From CAYFFV01 sp964342695 (GTDB lineage Bacteria > Acidobacteriota > Vicinamibacteria > Vicinamibacterales > UBA8438), in NCBI GenBank assembly GCA_964342695.1, contig CAYFFV010000016.1, forward strand, positions 1-48,540: a DNA stretch of 48,540 bases, read 5' to 3'. Positions 35,770-42,927 of the stretch are shown here, one piece after another. The notes beneath the pieces were generated by a model. That model saw only the letters and a list, made by a program, of their open reading frames with translations, was not told where the DNA came from and did not search any database. How positions within the stretch are numbered: the stretch's first letter is position 1; every line of letters begins with the position of its first letter. The position numbers and the translations under genes were made by a program.

Positions 35770-37215
35770 ATGGGAAAGATTAAAGGATTTTTGGAAATAG
35801 ATCGAAAAAAGCCAGACACTCGTCCTGTCAGTGACCGGGTGCAGGATTGGCAAGAAGTATACCTTCCATACAAAGTGGCTGAGTTACAGGATCAAGGGGC
35901 ACGCTGCATGGATTGTGGTATCCCCTTCTGTCACGATGGATGCCCGTTGGGCAATTTAATACCAGACTGGAATGATTCGGTTTATCGCAATAAATGGGAA
36001 ACTGCAATCGAGCGTTTACATAAAACAAATAATTTTCCGGAATGGACCGGGCGGTTATGTCCAGCCCCATGCGAAGGTTCCTGTGTGCTAGCAATCGACA
36101 GGGAGGCCGTGACAATCAAGTCAATCGAACTTTCTATTGTTGAACGAGCTTTTGAAAGTGGATGGATTAAGGCATCACCTCCATCAAAACGTACTGGGAA
36201 AACTGTAGGAATTGTGGGATCAGGTCCAGCGGGATTGGCTGCAGCAGACCAACTAAACAAGGCCGGGCACACAGTAACTGTCTATGAAAAATCAGATCGG
36301 ATAGGTGGACTTCTTCGCTATGGCATTCCCGAATTTAAGATGGAGAAACAATACTTAACGAGACGCCTCTCACTTATGGAAAAAGAAGGCGTCGTGTTTA
36401 GTCCGAGTGTCAACGTGGGTGTTGACCTGACAGCCGACGAAATTCGAAGTCGACATGATGCGCTGCTTCTCGCAGGAGGTGCTGGCGTTCCACGTGATCT
36501 TAAAGTCCCAGGTCGAGAACTAAAAGGCATCCACTTTGCCATGGAATACCTGACGCAGCAAAATCATCTATGCGAAGGCGATGTAGTGCCCGACGACCAA
36601 ATTATTTCAGCTGCTGGAAAACATGTAATTATTATTGGGGGAGGCGATACAGGGGCGGACTGTCTCGGAACCACGCATCGCCAGCAGGCTGCCTCTGTTT
36701 CACAATTTGAGTTACTCCCCCAGCCTCCAGAAAGCCGAGCCGTCGACAATCCATGGCCAACATGGCCTCATATTTTTCGAGTTTCCTCGGCTCACGAAGA
36801 AGGCGGTGACCGCGTCTACGCAGTGTCAACTCAAAGGTTTGAAGGGGGAAACGACGGACATGTGCATACTCTACACGCACACAATGTCGATATGACCCTA
36901 CAAAATGGCCGACCTAACTTTGAGCCTGTAGAGGGAAGCGAATTCGAGATGCCCGTTGATCTCGTACTGCTTGCAATGGGATTCGTTGGACCAGATCAAT
37001 CTGGCCTGCTTAACGAATTGGAGATCAAACTAACAGATCGAGGAAATGTTTGGCGGGACAAATCTTGGATGACGAATATGCCAGGGGTCTTCACTGCCGG
37101 CGACATGCAACGTGGACAATCCTTGATCGTGTGGGCTATTGCAGAAGGAAGAAGCGCCGCGAGAGGGATCGATACCTATTTAATGGGTTCATCGGATTTG
37201 CCTTCTCCCTTGTAA
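35770..37215 (+). CDS. gltD: Glutamate synthase small subunit
   Basis: A 481-residue NADPH-oxidising subunit. The N-terminal Fe-S region has cysteines in CMDCGIPFCHDGCPLGN and CPAPCEGSC. The FAD motif is GIVGSGPAGLAAADQL and the pyridine-nucleotide motif VIIIGGGDTGADCLG, ending with the second FAD block VFTAGDMQRGQSLIVWAIAEGR. It passes electrons from NAD(P)H through Fe-S clusters to GltB. Start ATG 35770 (MGKIKGFLE), the family-typical start; the longer in-frame reading upstream overlaps gltB and is unlikely. Confidence 0.96.
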   Translation: MGKIKGFLEIDRKKPDTRPVSDRVQDWQEVYLPYKVAELQDQGARCMDCGIPFCHDGCPLGNLIPDWNDSVYRNKWETAIERLHKTNNFPEWTGRLCPAPCEGSCVLAIDREAVTIKSIELSIVERAFESGWIKASPPSKRTGKTVGIVGSGPAGLAAADQLNKAGHTVTVYEKSDRIGGLLRYGIPEFKMEKQYLTRRLSLMEKEGVVFSPSVNVGVDLTADEIRSRHDALLLAGGAGVPRDLKVPGRELKGIHFAMEYLTQQNHLCEGDVVPDDQIISAAGKHVIIIGGGDTGADCLGTTHRQQAASVSQFELLPQPPESRAVDNPWPTWPHIFRVSSAHEEGGDRVYAVSTQRFEGGNDGHVHTLHAHNVDMTLQNGRPNFEPVEGSEFEMPVDLVLLAMGFVGPDQSGLLNELEIKLTDRGNVWRDKSWMTNMPGVFTAGDMQRGQSLIVWAIAEGRSAARGIDTYLMGSSDLPSPL

Positions 37216-37245
37216 GATTAGTTTTGCAGAATTGGTGTGCGACCA

Positions 37246-38847
37246 ATGACACCAACCACGAAACGAAATCACCCTATGAAAAAACCAGCCCCAAGTGGAA
37301 AAGACACACTTGCACTATTAGCCGAGTTTAATCTCGCACTGAGCGCGTCGAGTAATGTACGAGTAGGCATCCAACAAGCAATAGAGATTCTTCTTCAGCG
37401 ATCTCTTTTAACACAGGTCTTAATTATTCTTAAGGATATTGAAACTGGAAAACTTGAAATCTCTCTAGCGGAGGGCCTTCGAGATGAAGAACAACATGAA
37501 ACTTTGAAGAACCTCGAAAAAATTATCGTACAGGTTATACAAAGTGAATGCCCCGTGGTAATTCCACAAGTCAGCCAAGATCCCATATTCTCGGAAAATA
37601 CTGAAAACAATCAGGACAATAAGGCTTGCTATACCAGTTTTATCTGCGTTCCCATTCCTGGTCCACGTGCACCAATTGGAGCTGTTACCATAGATCTTCC
37701 ATTCGAAAAAGATCGAGATTACGACGAAGCCACACTGTTCTTCCGAGTTATCGCCAACATGCTTGGTCAGGCTTTCCGCCTGAAAGACGCCTCGGAAGCA
37801 ATCGTATCCGCACTTAATGGCCTAACCGCTGTCGAACGCCAGAAACTAGTTCAGGAAAACACTAATCTCAAAGCGAAATTAAAAGAACGCTACGATTTCT
37901 CAAATATTATTGGGACCAGTGGTCCCATGCGTAAGGTATACGAACAAATCGCTCAAGTCGCGTCAAGCAATACCACAGTACTAGTCCGGGGCGAATCTGG
38001 TACAGGCAAAGAACTCATAGCGAACGCACTTCACTACAACTCCCCTCGTGCAAAACAGTCACTTCTTAAAATTAGTTGCGCTGCACTTCCTGATTCACTC
38101 ATTGAAGCAGAACTTTTCGGTCACGAAAAAGGTGCCTTCACAGGAGCCAACACGAGAAAGAAAGGGCGCTTCGAACTTGCCGATGGTGGCACATTGTTTC
38201 TTGATGAAGTCGGTGACATAAATCTTTCAACACAGGTCAAATTGCTTCGGGTAATCCAAGAAAAAGAATTCGAACGTCTCGGCGGTACAACATCGATCAA
38301 ATCTAACGTTCGGTTAATCGCAGCAACTAACACAGACCTTGAAAAAGCGATCGCCGGAGGCACATTTCGTGAAGATTTACATTATCGTCTGAATGTATTC
38401 TCTATTTTCGTTCCACCACTTCGAGATCGAAAAACAGACATCCTTCTACTGGCTGATCATTTTCTTGAAAAGTACGCCATCGAACATGGAAAGAACATCA
38501 AACGAATCTCAACTCCAGCTATTGATATGCTCATGACTTATCACTGGCCAGGTAACGTTAGAGAACTTCAAAACATCATTGAGAGGGCGGTCTTAGTCTG
38601 TGATGCAAATGTCATACATGGTCATCATTTGCCACCAACCCTGCAGACCAGTGAGACCTCTGGAACCGTCGACGATATGTCGCTCGTTGAATCCGTCAAC
38701 GCTTACGAAAAAGATCTGATTCAGGATGCTCTAAAAACCACACGGGGTAATAGAGTCAAGGCGGCAAAATTGCTTAATTCAACAGAACGTATCATCGGTT
38801 ACAAAATTAAAAAACACGAAATCGACTGCCGACGCTTTAGAACTTAA
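37246..38847 (+). CDS. Sigma-54-dependent activator, GAF-AAA+-Fis (NifA-like)
   Basis: A protein of about 533 residues. An N-terminal GAF-type sensor domain (about 15-190) replaces the receiver domain of NtrC. The AAA+ domain (about 215-450) has Walker A GESGTGKE, the sigma-54-contact loop GAFTGA, and GGTLFLDEVGD. A Fis-type helix-turn-helix closes it (DALKTTRGNRVKAAKLLN). The layout is NifA-like. It activates sigma-54 promoters with ATP hydrolysis, and a near-consensus sigma-54 promoter lies about 260 bp downstream in front of P-II/amt. The start is uncertain: ATG 37246, ATG 37276 or GTG 37237. It follows gltD within 30 nt. Confidence 0.92.
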   Translation: MTPTTKRNHPMKKPAPSGKDTLALLAEFNLALSASSNVRVGIQQAIEILLQRSLLTQVLIILKDIETGKLEISLAEGLRDEEQHETLKNLEKIIVQVIQSECPVVIPQVSQDPIFSENTENNQDNKACYTSFICVPIPGPRAPIGAVTIDLPFEKDRDYDEATLFFRVIANMLGQAFRLKDASEAIVSALNGLTAVERQKLVQENTNLKAKLKERYDFSNIIGTSGPMRKVYEQIAQVASSNTTVLVRGESGTGKELIANALHYNSPRAKQSLLKISCAALPDSLIEAELFGHEKGAFTGANTRKKGRFELADGGTLFLDEVGDINLSTQVKLLRVIQEKEFERLGGTTSIKSNVRLIAATNTDLEKAIAGGTFREDLHYRLNVFSIFVPPLRDRKTDILLLADHFLEKYAIEHGKNIKRISTPAIDMLMTYHWPGNVRELQNIIERAVLVCDANVIHGHHLPPTLQTSETSGTVDDMSLVESVNAYEKDLIQDALKTTRGNRVKAAKLLNSTERIIGYKIKKHEIDCRRFRT

Positions 38848-38977
38848 GTCTAATAATTACAATTCCGTATCTTTGTAACTAATAAAGAATCATGCCGTTT
38901 TCGAAAAAATAATTATTTAAAATTTAATTATTAATTTGTTCTTAGAAAACATTTAAAGCCCTAGTTCCCAACCCATT

Positions 38978-38997
38978 AAAATACAAAAATGTATTTT
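38978..38997. promoter_or_regulatory. Palindrome, possible upstream activator site
   Basis: AAAATACA and TGTATTTT are exact inverse complements around a 4-nt spacer. The site lies about 112 bp upstream of the sigma-54 promoter, the usual distance for an enhancer bound by an activator such as the product encoded at 37246-38847. It does not match the NtrC consensus, and the TGT/ACA ends are in the wrong order for a standard NifA site. Confidence 0.4.
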
Positions 38998-39109
38998 TTT
39001 TGAACACGTAATACACTTTCGTCATTTCTGGTAGTGCTTCATACCAACATCCCCCCAAAAAAAATCAGTGTTTGAAAGACTTTTTCTTTAATTCAATAAA
39101 AAAAGAAAC

Positions 39110-39127
39110 TTGGCATCAATGTTGCTT
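39110..39127 (+). promoter_or_regulatory. Sigma-54 (RpoN) promoter of P-II/amt
   Basis: TTGGCATCAATGTTGCTT has the invariant GG and GC elements 12 nt apart, with TTGGCA at -24 and TTGCT at -12, an almost perfect RpoN consensus. Transcription would start near 39137, leaving an untranslated leader of about 105 nt to the P-II ATG. A sigma-54 activator gene lies upstream, and downstream are the classic nitrogen-regulated genes. Confidence 0.88.
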
Positions 39128-39243
39128 TCTAATAAACCAACGTTTCACTAATCCTGCGATGCGTAGACAAATTGCGGTCGCATGAAAAACACAACCGGTA
39201 GTAAAACCCGGTGGGATCTATCGGAAGAACATTGGAGAAAAAG

Positions 39244-39582
39244 ATGAAACTCATCACGGCAATCATTAAGCCACATATTCTCGATGCTGTACGAGATGCG
39301 CTATCAAAAGCAGGTATCCAAGGACTTACCGTCACAGAAGCCAGAGGTTTTGGACGCCAAAAAGGTCATACCGAAGTATATCGTGGAGCTGAATACTCAG
39401 TCGACTTTGTACCAAAGATAAAAATAGAACTTGTCGTCGACGAAGGACAGGTTGATGGTGTTGTCTCTGCAATCACTGAGTCAGCCAGAACAGGAGAGAT
39501 CGGCGACGGAAAGATCTTTGTCAGCTCAATTGAATCGGCTATCCGCATCCGAACTGGGGAGTCCGGTGTCGCCGCATTGTAA
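39244..39582 (+). CDS. glnK: P-II nitrogen regulatory protein
   Basis: A 112-residue P-II protein of canonical length. The T-loop has Y51 in YRGAEY, the residue uridylylated by GlnD, and residues 82-90 (ARTGEIGDG) form the B-loop ATP-binding site. The C-loop RIRTGE is intact. It binds ATP, ADP and 2-oxoglutarate and signals nitrogen state to Amt and other targets. Start ATG 39244 with GGAG 6 nt upstream; the longer in-frame reading upstream has no similarity. The amt gene next to it indicates a GlnK role; GlnB is equally possible by sequence. Confidence 0.96.
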   Translation: MKLITAIIKPHILDAVRDALSKAGIQGLTVTEARGFGRQKGHTEVYRGAEYSVDFVPKIKIELVVDEGQVDGVVSAITESARTGEIGDGKIFVSSIESAIRIRTGESGVAAL

Positions 39583-39612
39583 TTACACCAAGTTTGGTAC
39601 TGAAAGGAACTA

Positions 39613-40923
39613 ATGATGAAATGTAATCGTTGTATTTCCACAGCGCGACTTGTAGCGTCTGTTTTTGGACTCCTCATACTCGCCCAGCAGGTCGGCTATG
39701 CCCAAGATGACACCGTTTCAACAGAATTGTTTACCGTTAACAACACGTGGATGTTAGTCGCCACATTTTTGGTATTCATCATGCATCTCGGGTTTGCCAG
39801 TCTTGAATCTGGACTCACCCAAGCAAAAAATACTGTCAATATTCTTTTTAAAAACACTGCGATCGTTGCAATCGGCTTACTGACATATGCTTTCGTAGGA
39901 TTCAACTTGATGTACCCTGGAGACTTTTCCCTTGGCCAATTTTTTGGCTTTGCAGGCGTTGGACTGGACCCAGGTCCGGAGGGTAATACGATAGCGTACG
40001 CTGGAGGCGCCTACACATACTGGACAGACTTTATCTTTCAAGCCATGTTCGCTGCGACAGCCGCAACCATTGTTTCCGGAGCAGTCGCTGAACGGATTAA
40101 ACTTGGCTCATTTCTAGTGTTTACCACCCTTTACGTAGCAATCATCTATCCAATCGCGGGCTCATGGAAATGGGGCGGTGGATGGCTTGACCAGATGGGA
40201 TTCTACGATTTTGCAGGCTCCACACTTGTCCATTCTGTCGGTGGATGGGGTGCTCTTGCAGGCGTCATTGTACTCGGCCCACGTCTTGGTAAATATGTTA
40301 ATGGCCAAGTCAGAGCTATCGCCGGACATAATATGCCACTAGCTACAATCGGCGTCTTCCTCCTGTGGTTGGGGTGGTTTGGATTTAATGGTGGCTCGGT
40401 GCTAAGTGCTGACCCGGAACTTGTATCACTCGTGTTCGTAACCACTTGCCTAGCTGCTGCTGCTGGAATTATTGGTGCTATGTTTACCTCATGGACTGTT
40501 CAGAAAAAACCCGATCTCACCATGATCCTAAACGGATCATTGGCTGGCTTGGTCGGCATCACCGCTGGGGCCGATGTAGTCAGCGTGAACGCGTCAATGA
40601 TAATTGGACTAATCGCAGGAATTATCGTGGTTTTCTCAGTGCTAGCGATCGACCGCAATCACCTCGACGACCCCGTTGGAGCAATCTCTGTTCACTTGGT
40701 CTGTGGTATCTGGGGAACACTCGCCGTTGGAATCTTCAGCGCTGACCACAGTTTTACCACTCAATTAATTGGTGTTGTTTCTTATGGATTAATCTCACTA
40801 CCTGCAGCATTTATCATCTTTTCAGCACTAAAGAGCACGGTTGGATTGCGTGTTTCAGAAGAAGAAGAACGAGGAGGTCTCGACGTAGGTGAACACGGAA
40901 TGGAATCGTATAACGGCATTTAA
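39613..40923 (+). CDS. amt: Ammonium transporter
   Basis: A 436-residue Amt protein. A signal-peptide-like N-terminus (about residues 1-30, ending in AQDDTV) is followed by eleven helices. The twin histidines of the pore are seen in STLVHSVGGWGAL and ISVHLVCGIWGT, and NTVNILFKN plus GGAYTYWTDFIFQ are conserved. It conducts ammonia/ammonium across the inner membrane and is blocked by non-uridylylated GlnK. AAGGA precedes the ATG with good spacing. The C-terminal tail is short and acidic. Confidence 0.96.
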   Translation: MMKCNRCISTARLVASVFGLLILAQQVGYAQDDTVSTELFTVNNTWMLVATFLVFIMHLGFASLESGLTQAKNTVNILFKNTAIVAIGLLTYAFVGFNLMYPGDFSLGQFFGFAGVGLDPGPEGNTIAYAGGAYTYWTDFIFQAMFAATAATIVSGAVAERIKLGSFLVFTTLYVAIIYPIAGSWKWGGGWLDQMGFYDFAGSTLVHSVGGWGALAGVIVLGPRLGKYVNGQVRAIAGHNMPLATIGVFLLWLGWFGFNGGSVLSADPELVSLVFVTTCLAAAAGIIGAMFTSWTVQKKPDLTMILNGSLAGLVGITAGADVVSVNASMIIGLIAGIIVVFSVLAIDRNHLDDPVGAISVHLVCGIWGTLAVGIFSADHSFTTQLIGVVSYGLISLPAAFIIFSALKSTVGLRVSEEEERGGLDVGEHGMESYNGI

Positions 40924-41004
40924 ATAACTGTAGCAATCTATTTACACAAAAACTTTTCACATAGATGATTTATACCGTGTGAGTTTTATAAGAAAGGAAG
41001 AATA

Positions 41005-41826
41005 GTGAATAAAACAAGAAAATATTTGGTGTCCGGCTTAGCAGTTGCCTTGGCGTTTACTCTACTTAAAAGCTCGGCGAATGCTCAAGATGCAAATAAC
41101 GGAAACATAAGTGTCGGTGCAGGTATTGATGTCGTCAGTGAATACTACTTCCGCGGTATCGTTCAGGAAACGGATGGTTTCATCGCACAACCTTGGCTTG
41201 AAGCCGGCGTGTCCATCAACGATAACGTTTCTGTAGCCTTTGGAACTTGGAACAGTTTACATTCCGTCAAAGATGAAACTGCGACCGTGCCAAGTTGGTA
41301 CGAAAGTGATTTTTATGCTGGTGTCTCAGCAAGCGGCTCTAACGGAATCGGTGTCGATGTCACCTACACAAAATATATGAGTCCACGAGGGTCTTGGGGA
41401 AGCGTAAATGAATTAGCAGTCGGTGTGGGATACGATACTTTTATTGCTCCTTATGCAACTATCGCAATCGAAATGTCGAGTGGCGGTGGTGCAGACGGAG
41501 GCGCAAATGACGGGACATATCTCGAACTGGGCATAGAACCTGCTATTCCTCTTGAAACTGATGCCGTCTCGCTGTCTATTCCCGTGGCGATCGGCATGAG
41601 TCTTAATGACTACTATGAGGGTCCCAACGGAGACAATGCCTTTGGGTTCTTTAGTGCAGGCGCGGCGCTCGGCATCCCGCTTAGTGGCATTCCTGAAGAA
41701 TATGGTTCTTGGGAATTTGCTGGAAGTGTCAGTCTTCTTATGTTTGGTGATGGCCTCAAGGCAATTAACGGGAGTGACGACGGCGCAAAAGTAGTCGCGT
41801 TAGTTGGCATGAGCCTTGGATACTAA
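41005..41826 (+). CDS. TorF/Gcw_chp-like outer-membrane porin (first paralogue)
   Basis: A 273-residue protein with a signal peptide of about 27 residues (cleavage after SANAQ) and a beta-barrel of alternating hydrophobic residues. SEYYFRGIVQE at about residue 47 is the opening motif of the Gcw_chp/TorF porin family, and GTWNSLHS and YESDFYAGV follow. It ends in GMSLGY, a C-terminal aromatic as required for barrel insertion. Start GTG 41005 with AAGGAAG. It lies between amt and glnD, hinting at nitrogen-linked uptake across the outer membrane. Confidence 0.82.
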   Translation: MNKTRKYLVSGLAVALAFTLLKSSANAQDANNGNISVGAGIDVVSEYYFRGIVQETDGFIAQPWLEAGVSINDNVSVAFGTWNSLHSVKDETATVPSWYESDFYAGVSASGSNGIGVDVTYTKYMSPRGSWGSVNELAVGVGYDTFIAPYATIAIEMSSGGGADGGANDGTYLELGIEPAIPLETDAVSLSIPVAIGMSLNDYYEGPNGDNAFGFFSAGAALGIPLSGIPEEYGSWEFAGSVSLLMFGDGLKAINGSDDGAKVVALVGMSLGY

Positions 41827-41873
41827 AGCTTGATTAGTAATCCTCACAAAAAGCAAACCCTGATAAAATCCGT

Positions 41874-41904
41874 ATTGGCCGGTTCGTACTTCGGGCCGGC
41901 CAAT
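41874..41904 (+). repeat. Inverted repeat between the two porin genes
   Basis: ATTGGCCGG (41874-41882) and CCGGCCAAT (41896-41904) are perfect complements around a 13-nt loop. A T-run occurs only at 41918-41923, 13 nt beyond the stem, so it is not a classical terminator. It may be an mRNA processing or attenuation hairpin that sets unequal levels of the two porins. Confidence 0.5.
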
Positions 41905-41934
41905 GCCGTCTAACAATCTTTTTTGAGGGAACAC

Positions 41935-42834
41935 ATGGTGGCCACTGCCACAAAAAGCCGGACCAAGCTCTGCCTTATTAGTCTCTTTATATTTACGCTG
42001 GTTGGCAGTGTTGGCTCAGATAACATCCGTGCCCAAACAAATAGCGGGAAAATAACTTTTTCTACCGGTATAGATTTTTCAACCGCATACCTATTTCGTG
42101 GCATCAAACAAGAACGGACCGGCATCATTGCCCAACCTTTTGTAGATGCATCATTTAAGATTTATTCAGACACTGACGGGCAGGGATTACAGAATTTTTC
42201 ACTTTCAATAGGGCAATGGAATAGTTTGCATTCTGGCCAAACAGGATCTTCAGGTCCATCACAAAATGTTGGGATATGGTACGAATCTGATTTTTTTACC
42301 GGTGTTTCCTTAGATATCGATAATTGGGAAGCCTCTATTACCTACACTTCCTATATGAGTCCAAACGACACCTTTGGAACTACTCAAGAATTGAGTCTTG
42401 GATTGAACATGGATGACTCAGTATTCCTAGGAAACTTTTCATTGAATCCGCATGTCTTAATGGCGATCGAAGTCAGTGGTGGAGCTGATAATGGTTCAAG
42501 TGAAGGCGTTTATTTAGAGTTCGGCGTAACTCCAGGAACACACCTTTTAAACGACAGGATTATTGTTCAGTTTCCCGTCTCTCTTGGGTTGAGTTTAATT
42601 AACTACTACGAAAATGGTGTACCTAAAGACTCGATCGGATATCTGAACAACCGATATGGATTCTTTAGCGCAGGAACTATCGTGACAGTTCCTGTTCCAA
42701 TTTCAAAAAATTTCGGTGAATGGGAACTAGCAGGTGGAGTTCATTTTTTTTCACTTGGAAAATATCTAGAAACGCTAAATGATAACAACGGGACGCAAGT
42801 CGTTGGTTTATTTGGTGTCAACATCGGATACTAA
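41935..42834 (+). CDS. TorF/Gcw_chp-like outer-membrane porin (second paralogue)
   Basis: A 299-residue paralogue of the preceding porin. It shares FSTAYLFRGIKQER, GIIAQPFVDA, GQWNSLHSG, WYESDFFTGV, YTSYMSPNDTFGT and a final GVNIGY, with small insertions in loops. A signal peptide of about 34 residues ends near IRAQ. Start ATG 41935 after GAGGGA; an in-frame TTG at 41923 is less likely. Tandem duplication with divergence suggests two related solutes or conditions. Confidence 0.82.
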   Translation: MVATATKSRTKLCLISLFIFTLVGSVGSDNIRAQTNSGKITFSTGIDFSTAYLFRGIKQERTGIIAQPFVDASFKIYSDTDGQGLQNFSLSIGQWNSLHSGQTGSSGPSQNVGIWYESDFFTGVSLDIDNWEASITYTSYMSPNDTFGTTQELSLGLNMDDSVFLGNFSLNPHVLMAIEVSGGADNGSSEGVYLEFGVTPGTHLLNDRIIVQFPVSLGLSLINYYENGVPKDSIGYLNNRYGFFSAGTIVTVPVPISKNFGEWELAGGVHFFSLGKYLETLNDNNGTQVVGLFGVNIGY

Positions 42835-42927
42835 ACTTTTTCTCATCGCCACTATTACAGCACAATGCGAACAGGGCTTAGAACTTTAGACTCTTTTCCG
42901 TTCAACTCTCGATAACGGACAGCAGGC

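Larger units (their letters stand above)
38848..39243. promoter_or_regulatory. 396-bp regulatory intergenic region
   Basis: The longest non-coding stretch in the window, very AT-rich. It holds an AATAATTA/TAATTATT inverted repeat (38908-38932) that may end the gltB-gltD-activator transcript. It also holds a perfect palindrome AAAATACA-AAAA-TGTATTTT (38978-38997) about 112 bp before the sigma-54 promoter, then the promoter itself and an untranslated leader. No convincing ORF or RNA gene is seen. Confidence 0.6.

Noticed and set aside
37246..38847. NtrC response regulator
   Set aside because: There is no receiver domain; the N-terminus is GAF-like, so NifA-like is the better description.
39001..39109. 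Small RNA gene in the amt upstream region
   Set aside because: There is no hairpin with a T-run of terminator quality; the region is better explained as an RpoN enhancer/promoter spacer.
41874..41923. Intrinsic terminator between the porin genes
   Set aside because: The stem is perfect, but the T-run is 13 nt away, too far for a standard terminator; kept as an inverted repeat only.
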